Both the position numbers and the translations under genes were made by a program. From Moringa oleifera (lineage: Eukaryota; Streptophyta; Magnoliopsida; Brassicales; Moringaceae): 64,000 bases of DNA. Location of the stretch: the NCBI GenBank assembly GCA_021397835.1, contig JAJFZO010000245.1, positions 1 to 64,000 of the forward strand, given 5' to 3'. The notes beneath the pieces were generated by a model that was given only the letters and a program-made list of their open reading frames with translations, was not told the origin of the DNA and searched no databases. Position 1 is the stretch's first letter. Every line of letters starts with the position of its first letter. This document shows positions 12,243 to 23,430 of this stretch, in pieces.

Positions 12243-14359
12243 TTAATTCTTCACAGTTTTGAAAAGAATTATGAAAAAAAAGGTTTTTCTTAATGGTTAA
12301 AAAAATATGAAAAAAAATAATTTTTCTTCATGATCTTGAAGAGAATTATGAAGAAAAATATCTAAAAAAGATCTTTCTTTATGGATGGTTAGTCACCCGT
12401 GAAGAAAACATTAAGTGAAAACCATGTGTTGTGTTATTAACATGACTCATGTCTCTATTAAGATGTTTCTTCATGGTTGACAACCACCCATGAAGAAACC
12501 ATAAAAATATAAAGCCATATGTCGCACAATGCATGCGACACTCAGCTTTCACTTTTATGTCTCTTCATGGGTAGCTTTATACCAATGAAAAGAAGTGCTC
12601 TGGATGCAATACTTGGCTTTCACTTTTATGTCCCTTCATGGGTATAAAACCACTCGTGAAGAAAAAATGAAAAAGAGCAACCCGATTAGGGTTCCTCTTT
12701 TTTTTTTTTTTTTTTCTTTCTTCTCTTTTTCCTTTCTTCTCCATTTTCTTTCTTCTCTCCAACGGCAAGGTTTTTTCTTTTTCCTTCCTTTATTTATCAC
12801 CTTTAATTCGACAAGGTTTTTTTACTTCTATTGTTGGTGGTATTATGCTTCCTTAAATTCAAAACATTTTGAGTAAGTATTTTGCTAAAAAAAATCTATA
12901 TTATATCTATGTTGTCATTTTTGTTTAAAAATTTTATAATTTTTGTTTTTTTATCCATTGATTTATTTAGATATGGTTTTTTTTTTGTATATTTTTGTTA
13001 GATATTTTATTAAAATTTCGAATGATGTATTTATTGATTTTTATTTTTTATTTCTTTATATTTTAAGAGAACATAAAGGTTACTACTTAACCTTAATTTC
13101 GAGAATAAACCTTCTGGTATGTATGACATTTCTTTAAATTTATTTATTGTGGTTTTAATTTTTACTATATATTAGTTTTTTGTACTTACATAAGTTTAAA
13201 TTTAATTTAAATAATTAGTTATATTATTAGAGTAAGATTTAAATTAGTTTTGTATTTATATAATTTTATGTTAAAATTAAATAAATAATTAATTAGATAA
13301 TTAGATTTTTACTGAGATTTTAAATTTACATTTACATTAGATAAATATTATTGTTTTTAATATGAATGAAATTTAAATTAATGTTGTATCTATATAATAG
13401 ATAATTAGATAGATTTTAGATTTAAAATTTAATTGAGAATAAAGTACTAGTTTTCATATATTAAAATTTTTATATTATATATTTGTAATTTTACATTTTA
13501 ATAAGATAATTTGATAATTATATAATTAAATTATTAGATCATTAGGTAATCAAAATAATTATGCATTTAGATAATTAGATAGATTATATTAGATTTAGAT
13601 TGAAGTTAGATAAATGGATTATTATATAATTAGATTATTAAATCATTAGTTAATTAAAATAGTTATGATATATTTAGATTGAAATTAGAGAAGTGGTTAA
13701 CTATAGAATTACATTATTAGATATTAAGTAATTAAATAATTAGTTATAATTAGATAATTAGATAAATAAATTTACATTTGGATTTAAAATAGATGAATAT
13801 ATTTGTTTTAAATTTAAATGATATTTAAATTAATATTGTGCTTATTACATTTTATATTAACATTAGATAATTAGATACATTTTATAGATTCAGATTTAAA
13901 TGAGATTAAAGTATTTTATTTTAATTTTTAGTATATTTAATTAATTAATATTAGATTTATTTAATTTTAGATTTGTAGTAGATAAATGGATAATTATATA
14001 ATTAGATTATTAGATCATTAGGTAAATAAAATAATTAGATAATTAGACAGATTGATTTAGATTTGATTTAAATTAAAAATTAAATTTAAATAAATGTAAT
14101 ATTGTAGTTAGTTACGCAATGCATGAGAGTCATTATGATGTTACATGTAGATTTCGTATTTATAATTTAATTTTTATTTGTATTAATTAGAATAAATGAT
14201 TAGTTTATAGTGGTTACACTTTGAAATGACATAATGACATTTTGAACTTTAGACACGGTTGAAGAAGAATAAATGAACCTTTTATTATAGTCTATGTATA
14301 GTTTATGTGGATTGAAATAATTTGTTCACTTATAATACATGATAATCTTTTGTTGTTAA

Positions 14360-14830
14360 AGCTTTTTGAATGTTCTTGGCAATGCTCATGTCATTAAGTA
14401 CTAGACGAAATTACGAAGCTCTTATTGTTAAGGTATGTATATATAAAACTGTATATGGTATTCAATTTACTTTTTGGACAACATATGACATTTGAAATTA
14501 TAGTATGTAGTGTCTGCATCAACCTTCCAATCATGAGTGTGGATACTATATCATGAGGTTGAAACATCATCGACCAACGTAACGATGATCTTCCTTGCTT
14601 AAAAATAATAAGTCGTTAGTAATTATTTAATCTAAATGAATGCAATACTATTAGAAGTTTTAGTTATACTTTTTTTTTTAAAAAAATTCATGTATATAAT
14701 TGATGGACATTGATTCCTACATTCAACTTGAGGTTAACGATGTTAGATAAGAACTTGAGCAGTACATATGGAGCTCATGCTATAGTTTAGGTAAAAAGGT
14801 GGAACTTGAGCTTCAAATTTTGTAAAGATA
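14360..14830 (+). pseudogene. Ulp1-like (C48) cysteine protease C-terminal fragment, copy 1
   Basis: At 14511-14579 the frame reads CLHQPSNHECGYYIMRLKHH. This matches the segment around the catalytic Cys of plant transposon-borne Ulp1/SENP-like proteases, where ECGYY-x-MR is characteristic. A possible earlier exon ends at a gtatgt donor near 14433. A downstream fragment from 14703 reads MDIDSYIQLEVNDVR, like the acidic tail of that family. The His and Asp of the triad are not visible, so this is a 3' remnant. Such domains are known in CACTA and MULE elements; here it sits where a second CACTA ORF would be. Confidence 0.65.
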
Positions 14831-15029
14831 ATTATTAAGTTTAAGAATTATATCATTTGTATTTGAACTTGTATTATAAAAATAGTTTTAGTTTATAAAT
14901 TAATTCTTTTTCACATGTTTGATATATGTATGAATATTTCTTTAAATTAGAATTGTGATTTATTATGGTACAAAGACAGATGTGTTACATTGAACTATGT
15001 TGTAATAGAAGAAATAATTGACAAAAAAT

Positions 15030-15250
15030 GATTAGAGTATTGATTTGTTTATTGTATTATTGGAGAGTTGGTACATTGATTTATGAAATTATTAGAGTGT
15101 TGGTGCATTAGCTTGTTTACAAAATCATTGGAGTGATTGGTGCATTAGCTTGTTTACAAAATCATTGGAGTGTTAGTGCATTAGGTTGCTTATGGAATTA
15201 TTAGAGTATTGGTTTGTTGATAGAATTGTCAATATATTAATTTGTTGATA
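15030..15250 (+). repeat. Tandem repeat of ~36-base units
   Basis: About five imperfect units built on attagcttgtttacaaaatc and attggagtgttggtgc. The same array is in copy 2 at about 43070-43280. It may be 3' subterminal CACTA sequence. Confidence 0.75.
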
Positions 15251-15308
15251 GTATGTTAATAGAATTAAAGTAGCTTGTTTACACTTATGTGTGTGTTTGT
15301 TGATAGTA

Positions 15309-15415
15309 TTTTTATTTAAAAATTTTTATTTTATAATTATTAAATTATTATTTATTATAATTAATATTATTATATATTTTATTTATAATTATAGAAATAA
15401 AAATTTTAAAAATTA
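15309..15415. repeat. AT-rich hairpin (inverted repeat)
   Basis: Left arm TTTTTATTTTATAATTAT near 15323 pairs with ATAATTATAGAAATAAAAA near 15385, around an AT-rich loop of about 45 bases. It is also present at about 43984-44060. It could be a small foldback element or the junction between the CACTA and copia segments. Confidence 0.6.
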
Positions 15416-15429
15416 AAAAATATATTCTA

Positions 15430-17340
15430 AAATTTTACAATAATTGTTTTATAATTAAAATTATTATGAGTCTGGCTAATATTGATGAAAAAATTGGTGA
15501 TGAAAATCAAGTTATCATCTTGTAGAATTCTCTTTTTGATTATCATAATGTTAAATAGCCTTAGTATAGATGAGGTCATTAGGGCTCTAAAATCAAAAGG
15601 ATTAGAGTTAAAAATATTCAAGAAATTTGAAAATTTAGGAGAAGGTCTTCTTGTCAGGGGAAGGTCAAAAAAGAGAGATTAATCAAAATGGAGAAAAAAA
15701 TCAAAGTCAAAACCTAGAACTAAAAGAACCTGCTATTATTGTCATCAACCTAAATATATTAAAAAATTTTGTCTTGAAAGAAAAAAGAAGAAGAAAGATG
15801 GATCAAATTCAGATAGTGTAGCCACAACATATGAGTATATGTCACATGATTGGGGTAAGGTTGTAATGGAAAATAACATAACATGTGCAATTATGGGGAT
15901 TCGCTCAATTAAATCTAGCATGTGGGATGGAGCAGTGAGAATATTGCAAAATGTGAGTCACATTCTAAACCTTAAAAGAAATTCAATGTCCTTGGGAATG
16001 TTGGACATAATTGGGTGCTCTTACAAATCTGAATATGGATCATTGAGGGTTGTTAAGGTAGCCATGGTAGTAACAAGAGGATTACTTAAAAATAACTTAT
16101 GCATCCTTCAAGGAGAAGTAATTGCATCATTCATGAAAAATACTCTTTGGCATAACAGACTTAGATACATGAGCTAAAAAAGAATGCATGAATGATATAA
16201 ATAAGGGTTTCTTGATAAGAAAAAGATATTCGATTTGGACTTCTGTGAAAACTATGACCTGGGTAAAGCACACAGGTTGAGTTTCTCACTATCTCCACAT
16301 AAAGCAAAATGCACAATGGATTCCATTAAGTCATACTTAACAAGTATATTATATCACATTCTTCAAGTCTTTTTAATTTTTAAAGTAAGTAGAGATCAAA
16401 AGTTAAACCAAACTAAATGCAGAATTTGACAGGAAAGGTTGTAGGTCACCTAAGAAAATATTGGGCATGCTAATGAAAAGACATAAAGAAAAAGGCATAT
16501 TATAATCTCATAAGAAGATTACATCAAAAAAGTGGTTTGAATATTTGGTATAGAAGATGCAAAAAGGGTGAAAACTTTTATTGTGCCTCAATTCAAGTTA
16601 AAGGACCTTAAAGATCCTTTTAATAAGGAAAACAAAAGCTTTATGAACAACAATATATCTAATGCAAATGCTAATCGAAGTATAATGTATGTTATGCTTG
16701 GATCTAGGCCAAATATTGCTTATGGAATTGGTTGGTGAGCAGATTATAACTAAAATAAGAAAAGATCATTGTATGACTACAAATGGTTGTTATGGTATCT
16801 AAAAGAAACAATAGTTGTTGGATTATATATGTTATAAAAGGTAAGTGTTAGAACTATTTTGAATCAAAGGATAATATGATTTTGATTATGCTTGAGTGTT
16901 AGGTAACAGAAGATTTGTAACTAGCTATGTCTATAAAATTAGGGCAATGCTACAAGGTGGAAATCAACCCTTCAACATATTGTGGCATTATCAATAATAG
17001 AGGTCGAATATGTTACATCGATAGATGTAGCTAAGGAAGCACTTTGGCTAAAAGGTTTTATAAGATAGTTGGATTTTAATAAGAAGTTAAGGGACATCTT
17101 TTCAGATTCTTTAATGCCATCTATCTCATCGAGCACATAGTTTTTCATGAAAGATCAAAGCATATAAATGTGAAGCTACACTTCATGAGAGACATGACTA
17201 AAGATGAGTTAATAGATATGAAGAAGACTTTAACATTAGAGGACTATATAGACATTTTAACAAAGATTATACCACTTAGTAAGCTTAGAAATACTCTAAA
17301 CATACTGAGAATATCATCAGTGGGATAACAGTTGTGTAGG
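15430..17340 (+). pseudogene. Ty1-copia gag-pol remnant with large internal deletion, copy 1
   Basis: Gag C-terminal part: open stretch from 15482 with EGLLVRGRSKKRD, then a zinc-knuckle remnant CYYCHQPKYIKKFC (about 15730-15775). Protease/pre-integrase part: open 15839-16177, with MENNITCAIMGIRSIKSSMW and LKRNSMSLGMLD. Integrase zinc domain: LWHNRLRYMS and DFCENYDLGKAHRLSF (16140-16290). The integrase core and nearly all of reverse transcriptase are missing. The text resumes near 16450 in the C-terminal RT/RNase H region with GIEDAKRVKT, YVMLGSRPNIAYGIGW, SLQHIVALSIIEVEYVTSID and AKEALWLKGF. Stops throughout make it inactive. The same deletion is in the second copy. Confidence 0.85.
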
Positions 17341-17800
17341 GAGATCACATCTTAATGCAGTCACTATCAGATTTAGAGTTAGATGGAGATATGCAAAGCA
17401 ATAACTCTCCATCTGATTAGGGGTAAATTGCTAACTATGCATTCTAATCATAAATAGGTTGTTGATTATATTGTTATGCATATGTAGGTTCTTTCTTCTT
17501 TTCTTCTAGATATTATGGTTTTTATCGATGGGGGTTCTTTTGTATTTGTAAGGATTCCTTTTGTATAAAAGCCTGTAGAGAGAAATCTTTGTCATTTCTA
17601 TGAGAGCAAGAGTTGTAATTTCTAATTTGTTAATAGATTAAATAGGGTGATGATTCTCCCAATTTTGGATGTAGATTAGCTTTGTCTAGTCGAACATAGT
17701 AAATTTTGTCTCTTCTTACATGTTTCTTTATTAAGTCTTTTATTTGTTATTTTTGAAGCAATTACATCAAGATTTAGGAAGATAAGTGTAAATTCCTATC
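17341..17800 (+). repeat. Copia 3' LTR remnant, copy 1
   Basis: It follows the pol remnant. It has a TATA-like tataaaa at 17564-17570, then tgagagcaagagttgtaatt and ggtgatgattctccc, a layout typical of copia R/U5. Homology with copy 2 stops at 17696, though this copy continues in LTR-like sequence for some tens of bases. No 5' LTR was found upstream of either gag remnant. Confidence 0.55.
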
Positions 17801-18129
17801 AAGTACATCATGAAAATTAATATATGCTTAACACATAAAAATAAGCACAAGCCCTTTTTAACTTCATCCCATTCCCTCACTTAAGACATAGAAGTGGGGG
17901 AGTAGAAAATAGATGAATCTATCTTAATCCTTTAGGATTTGTTATAAATAACTAAAACTGTGACTGAGATACCTTTTTGTAAATAAACCAACATGTACAC
18001 TTTGCATAAACAAGTTTCTCTTCATTTCCACCTTGTATCTCCATTAATTTTTGTACATTAAATACTGAGTAAAAACTTACATTCTCCTGCTCAAGGATTT
18101 TGATAATGAATGTCCAAATGTCTTTAACA
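17801..18129. other. Short unassigned spacer
   Basis: AT-rich, no recognisable gene. It lies between the copia LTR and the next gypsy relic. Confidence 0.5.
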
Positions 18130-18930
18130 TCGAACTAAGCTATTAAAAAGTTAAATTTTCAAAGATACTTATGATTCTAAGGATACAGAAGAAGAAAATT
18201 ACAAACTACCCCAAGGGATCATCAAACAACTCAAACAAGAGGAAAAGTAAATAATACCCCACAAAGAAGAAATAGACATTATAAATTGGGCCAAAGGAAG
18301 AGAAAAAAGAAAACAAGATCGAACCCCTTTGACCCTTAAGTTAAGGTAAGAATATATTCAGTTGTTAAAGGAATTACAAAGATATGCCAAGGTTATTAAG
18401 GAACATTGATTGTCATTAAAGCCAAATTGCCTTCTGGTCAAGCAAAAACTTGGTTGAATAAAGCCAAGCATTCTATTAAAAATCAAAGAAAGGGGAAAAA
18501 ATTTATGAACGTAAGCTCCATTGTGGTAATACAATAGCTAGAGTGAGTGGTTAATATCGTCCCAATGCCAAAGAAAGATGGTCAAGTATAAATGTGCATA
18601 AACTACATAGATCTACATTGAGTGAGCACTAAGATGATTTTTGATGGCTAGAAATTAATACATTGGTGAATAATATGGTGAAGTTCATAGCATGAAATTT
18701 GAAGATTATGAAGCCAAGTATTTGCTAGTAGAGAAGATTTGTTGTGCATGGCATGAACGATGCGTAAAATTCACTAGTATTTATTAAACCACATGCTTGG
18801 ATTATGCCCAAGTTAGACTTAATAAAGTACTTATTTGAGAAATCTTTAAGCCTATAGGAGTTTTAATAGAATCAAACGGTAACAACAAATATAATTGTTA
18901 AAGGCCGTGAAAGTCAGAATAAGGGATGAC
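18130..18930 (+). pseudogene. Tat-type gypsy reverse transcriptase fragment with internal deletion
   Basis: The frame shows LIQLLKELQRYAKV, then LLVKQKLG, then EWVVNIVPMPKKDGQV with MCINYIDLH (about 18340-18620). This is the N-terminal part of Tat-type RT (upstream linker, first finger/palm). Just after, at about 18805-18840, PKLDLIKYLFEKSL corresponds to the linker before RNase H. The catalytic YxDD region and thumb that should lie between are gone. Unlike the two arms, this relic keeps the RT start. Stops and frameshifts are frequent. Confidence 0.75.
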
Positions 18931-19079
18931 AATTGGAATCTAAAATAACCATTTCAAGTTGACGAGAAGCTCAACACTTTGAAAAAGAATGCGAAACATT
19001 GATATTCTAGTAGATTCTTTGAAATTTAGAAAATGTTCAAGGGGTCAAAATAAAAAAAAAGCATATAGTTAAATAAAGC

Positions 19080-19890
19080 AAGTAAGTTTGTAGCTAGGAA
19101 TATTAACAAGCTTTCCAACACAAATGAAAATGAAAACCATGAAGATGCTGCTTTGTCTAAAGTAAATATTTCTTTAAGATAGTTTAATGATGGAGTTCAC
19201 TTATATGTTAATAATAAAGCTTGTAACAATGTTACAAAAGCCCCAGTGTCTCCATATCTCAGCAAGCTGAGAGCATCACAGAAAAAAAGTCCTTTGATTT
19301 TTAAGAAAAAGGTAAAATAAAAAAAGAATTAAAAAAAGATTTTATAAAAAATTTCTCAAATTGATCATATTTTAGTTTTTAAAGCTGGTATACGTAAGGC
19401 CATGCTTAAGATATGAAGATTGAATCCACATCTTGAAATGCATGCGGTATTGCTAGAAGCCTATAAAAGAAGCTATTCACCCAGTTGTTTAGGTTCATTA
19501 GAGTTGAAAATGGTAAAATTAAGGTTGCTTCCTGAAGTACTTTTTCTCATTAGCTTAAAGTTGAACATGGTAATAAGAATACATATGAGATATACCCAAA
19601 CAAAGGTCAAGTTTGGGCCTTGTACAAAAATCGAAAGTCAAAGTCAAGATTATTTAACCTAAATGAACATCACATTGCATAGGTTTTGGACGATGATAAT
19701 CAAAGTACCAAAGTCGTAGTTCTAACATGTATGAATTGATCTAAAGCACATCACAGAGTTCTAAGAAGCCAAAAATTAAAGATGACTATTATAGATATCC
19801 CAGGGGGTTAATTTCATACTAGCTTTTCAGTACACCATAGAGAAGGATTGACTGAGAGGTTTTGTAGGAGCTTGTAAACTATTTGTTATT
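19080..19890 (+). pseudogene. DUF3444 gene fragment (plant DnaJ-associated domain)
   Basis: At about 19485-19860 the reading follows the DUF3444 domain found in plant J-domain proteins: FRFIRVENGKIKVAS, then LKVEHGNKNTYEIYP-NKGQVWALYKN, then VLDDDNQSTKVVVLT and KLKMTIIDIPGG. The text crosses a few stops but keeps spacing. Upstream at about 19080-19290, NINKLSNTNENENHEDAALS may be the low-complexity linker that precedes the domain. No J domain is visible. This is host-gene-like sequence inside a retroelement relic, best read as a captured or overrun gene fragment. The domain call is from memory of the family. Confidence 0.6.
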
Positions 19891-20640
19891 CTCTAACTAT
19901 AATGAAAAAAGAGCTTTTGTAAATTGCTAGAAAAGAAAATGAAAAGATATCAAGAGGTGCTTGGTGAGAAAAAAGAAAAGAAGAAAATGTTCCATCTAAT
20001 CAAAAACTTGCAGAGGCAATCTAGCATACTAAGGGCCAAGATCAAAGAAAATAACTCCATTGTAAGAAAGTATCAAATCTAATGAGAAGAAAAAACTGTC
20101 TTGATCAATTTAAGAACCTGAGGAATAAAGCCAACGTGCTGGAATAATCATTGTTGAGGAAAATTATTTGGTTAGTGTTAGGAAAGTTATTGCATTTGAC
20201 TCTTTTTAAAAAGTTCTCCCGTCTGGAAACAAAAGCCTCACTTGCAATGGTAAATGAACATAGATCTCAAATATATTGCCTGACTTTTTTCTCGATGCAT
20301 GTTGGTTAATGTTTTCTTTGGGAATCAAAGTAATTTTAAGATATTTAAAAACTGATACAAAGATGAATAAAAAAAGATTTCCATAAATGTAGCAACCAAT
20401 GTTAAATCAAGGAAAAAGATACTCATTGCAAAACAAGTTGAGAAAAAAATAAAAAAATAGAGTGAAAAGTAAGAAAGTCTCCAAAAAGGATTGAAACTTT
20501 TAAAAGTTTTGTTTGCTTTAAAGATTCAAATGATACAATTTTAAAAGAGAAATGTCGATATTATGCATGATCATGATCAATTAATTACTGGCCAAAAATA
20601 AAATCAAAGTGAAGGCTTAAAGCATACACCACTAAATACA
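19891..20640. other. Unassigned region with charged coiled-coil-like fragment
   Basis: A plus-strand reading near 19930-20060 gives a Lys/Glu-rich stretch (KLLEKKMKRYQEV, then KEKKKMFHLIKNLQRQS) suggesting a coiled coil. It is broken by stops and not assigned. It could continue the captured gene or be element-internal. Confidence 0.35.
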
Positions 20641-20649
20641 GACAAATGG

Positions 20650-20960
20650 CAAAATAAAAATTAAATTTCATATCACATTTATGTCAAATCATTAGGACGT
20701 AAATCACATCATCGATGGAGTTTCATAAATTCCTACATCACATTTACGTCAAATCACTAGGATGTATATCACATCATTAGTGAAATTTCATAAATTTTGC
20801 ATCACATTTGCATTGTGCCGTAGTGATATTGATTCCCAATACAGCTTTATAAATTTCACATCAAATTTGTGTCCATGTCCACGTTGATTCCTAATAAAGC
20901 ATTGTAAATTTTCACATCACATTCATATAAGAATAATCAAGAAGAATGAGAATCACATCA
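20650..20960 (+). repeat. Tandem repeat of ~55-70-base units
   Basis: Five imperfect units centred on tttcataaatt, catcacatttacgtcaaatc and atcacatcat (20660, 20725, 20790, 20845, 20900). Confidence 0.8.
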
Positions 20961-21179
20961 TTAATGGAGCTTCATGGATTCTCTATTATCTTGGTTTGTC
21001 CTATTATTTTGATTTGTGTTATTATTTAAAAAATAGAAAAGGAAAAAATAAGAGAAAGAAAAGAAAAAATAAGAAAAAAAAGAGAAAAATTTAATGAAAG
21101 CATAGGGCATGTAGCATGTATGTACATATGAATATTAGTAGGAACAATGGAAATGGAGAAAAAGAAGTAGCAAACTTTA
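20961..21179. other. A/G-rich spacer
   Basis: A purine-rich run (about 21030-21085, aaaagaaaaaataagaaaa) lies between two tandem arrays. No gene is seen. Confidence 0.5.
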
Positions 21180-22540
21180 TAATGGAGGATCATCCATGAC
21201 AGAGGGAGAATTCCACCAATAGATGAGGTCTTCAACTATCAAACAGCAGGGAAGAAATCCATCGCAGGATAGGGAATTGTGGATTTTCATTGAATGTTAG
21301 AGGAAAAAACTAACAGGAATGAACTTAAACCACCAATTGATGAGAAGAAATTCAACATGAGGTGGGGCACTCTATGCTTCCATCATGTGTCGAGGAGGAA
21401 ATCTAGTTGAAGATGATATCAAATCATCAAGTTATGAAGGAATAATCCATAGTAAGATGGAATATCCTAGCTTTTCATCAAACATCAAGGAAAAATCTAA
21501 CTAAAGATGACTTAAATGATGATAACAAGTTTCTTTGTAAATGAGGGACTCAAATGTTAACGAAGAAATTCAGTAGGAGATAAAATATAACCATCAAGTA
21601 AAAAGGAAGAAATTTATGCATGCTAGGGTATCACAAAATAACTTCAAATGTTGAGAAAAGATCCAACAAGGGATGAGTTAAAACTATTTAGTGTTGAGTA
21701 AGAATGTCCTTCATAAAATGAGAAATAGCGAACCTCCATGAAATGTCAAGGAAGAAATCTGATAAGAGATAAACTCTAGTTTCAAAATTTCAAGCCATCA
21801 AGAGATGAGAAAGAATTTTGTTGAAAAAGGAAAACATGTTGGATGATCATTAAATGTCGAGAAAGAATTTGACAGGGGATGAGATTTCAAACCATCTAAT
21901 AATGAGGAAGATTCTATCACAAGTCAAGACACCAAATTACGTTAAATGTTAAGGAAGAATCTGATAAGAGATAAATTTAACCCATCAAAGGATGAGAAAG
22001 AAATCCATGCAAGATGAAAACATTGTTAATTTTCATTAAGTGTCAAGGAAGAATCTAAAAGGAAATGAATTTAAACCATTGAAGGATGAGAAAGAAATTC
22101 ATCTTCAGATGGTAACACACGTTGAGTAAGATTCAATGTGAGACAAAAAGTTTACATGGTCAAATGCCGAGGAATATTCCAGCGAGAGACCAAAATTTTA
22201 CATCATTAAATGTCATGGAAGATTATGATATGAGATAAATTTTTGCATCATTACATGTCAAGGAATAAGTTCGACAAAATTTGACGACGTCGAACATTAA
22301 AGAAGAATTCAATGGGAGACAAGGACTTTACATCATAAATTGTCGAGAAAAAATTTCAATAAAAGATGATGGAATAGTTCAATGTTGAGGAAATATCTTA
22401 GCAGGAAGTGGTAATATCAAGAGATAAGTTACTTGTCATCAAAAGACAATGAAGCTCTATCATAAGATCAAAGCAACATCTATCGGTCATAACAAAGTCC
22501 TTCATCAAGTATTGAGGAAAACAATGACAAATGATGAATT
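21180..22540 (+). repeat. Degenerate tandem array, Tat-like 3' region
   Basis: About 15-18 very decayed units of roughly 70-85 bases containing gtcaaggaagaatctgat, gagataaatttaaaccatc and aaggatgagaaagaaatcc. The theme is the same as in 3530-4260 and 60370-61080, which lie downstream of Tat integrase. A purine run at about 22570-22612 and the following gcaaaattaggtctc suggest a decayed polypurine tract and LTR edge. Confidence 0.65.
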
Positions 22541-23054
22541 TTCCTTTCATAAAATTTCATTTTTGAGTAAATTAAAAAAGAAAGAAAGAAAAGAGAAAAG
22601 AAGAAAGACCAAGATGAGAGAATTATAAGAAATGTGTGGGCAAAATTAGGTCTCTTTAGTGTTCTATTTTCAACATGTGAAATTAACAAAGAAGGGCAGC
22701 TATCAGTACCTAATTCTTCCCCCCCATAAAATTTCATGTTTTAAAGACGTAAAAAATGTGCTTCTACTAATATAGGATTAGCATGCTAAAGGAAACACTT
22801 ATCTTCTGAAGAGATCAAATGGTTCAAGCCATGTATATCCATCCAAAAGGGAAAAAAAATGAGGATTAGATTGTTACGACTAGTAAGTTCTAGATGGGTG
22901 ATTAAAAGAACTGATTTTAGAAGCCTACCCTCTAGAAAATAATGATGTCATCTTCAAGCGTGCCTCCAATTTATCAACTGTGAAGTGTTTTCAACCAAAG
23001 TTTTTCAACTTCCATGGTCTAATAGCTATACCAAAATGTGATATGCAAATCGTT
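22541..23054. other. Unassigned
   Basis: It contains the purine run described with the preceding array, then sequence with no recognisable coding or repeat structure. Confidence 0.4.
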
Positions 23055-23430
23055 GGGAAGGATCTACCCAATGGGATAGACTTTTGAGGTCTTCTTAGAA
23101 TGCCTTCAAGAAGGCTCAACTCTACCTTCAACATTAGGTAAACCTCTAAAAAGGCAATTATGAAAGGCTTTAAATGAAGAAATTTTAACCCTTAAGAGGT
23201 ATTAAGCATGTGCATGATTAAAGTGAAGTTAATTCAGCAAGATTTACCCAATAAGACAACTTATTAAGGTATTCCAAGACTACAATTATGGAGGGTCTGC
23301 CATCATCACTAGGTAGACCTTTAAAATGGTAATTGCAAAGGCTTTTCAGTATGACACTTTCCGCTTTCAGGATGCATTAAGCAAGTGCATAGCTGAAGTG
23401 GCTCGGGTAAAGATTTAAGGTCTACAACTA
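23055..23430 (+). repeat. Tandem duplication, unit ~190 bases
   Basis: Copy A (about 23062-23250) and copy B (about 23251-23430) share, in order, gatctacccaatgggata, a cttattaaggt/cttttgaggt step, cactaggtagacct, ggcaattatgaaaggcttt and gcattaagcaagtgca. Confidence 0.75.

Larger units (their letters stand above)
12215..15300 (+). mobile_element. Deletion-derived CACTA (En/Spm) element, copy 1
   Basis: It opens with CACTACAAGAAACAAAAATA, a typical CACTA terminal inverted repeat. Subterminal inverted motifs around cttcatgggtggtt and accacccatgaagaaac follow (12240-12665). Next come a CT-rich leader after gattagggttcc (12690-12760), a splice-donor-like gagtaagt (12871) and a very AT-rich intron-like stretch to about 14200. 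TNP2 is missing; only a Ulp1-like C-terminal fragment remains (14360-14830), followed by short tandem repeats. No matching 3' terminal repeat was found; the element seems truncated at the AT hairpin near 15309, where a copia fragment begins. Confidence 0.65.
12535..17696 (+). repeat. Long direct repeat, copy 1
   Basis: Collinear with 40612-46348 at high identity by eye, clearly closer than the inverted-repeat arms. The homology spans the CACTA derivative, the copia remnant and most of the copia LTR, ending at the same gtctagtcgaaca. It is therefore a segmental duplication of a composite block rather than two independent insertions of one element. Copy 1 lacks about 650 bases of TG-rich repeats present in copy 2. 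Confidence 0.9.

Noticed and set aside
12595..12876. Open frame of 93 codons with a Phe-rich, membrane-like sequence
   Set aside because: It translates the CT-rich leader and poly(T) tract of the CACTA derivative; there is no protein similarity, and the equivalent stretch in copy 2 does not keep the frame.
15482..15621. Overlapping opposite-strand open frames at 15427-15621 (-) and 15482-15682 (+)
   Set aside because: The plus frame matches copia Gag; the minus frame is its shadow. The same holds for 44073-44306.
20650..20960. Possible CRISPR-like array
   Set aside because: Units are imperfect, contiguous and without unique spacers of constant length; it is a plant tandem repeat.
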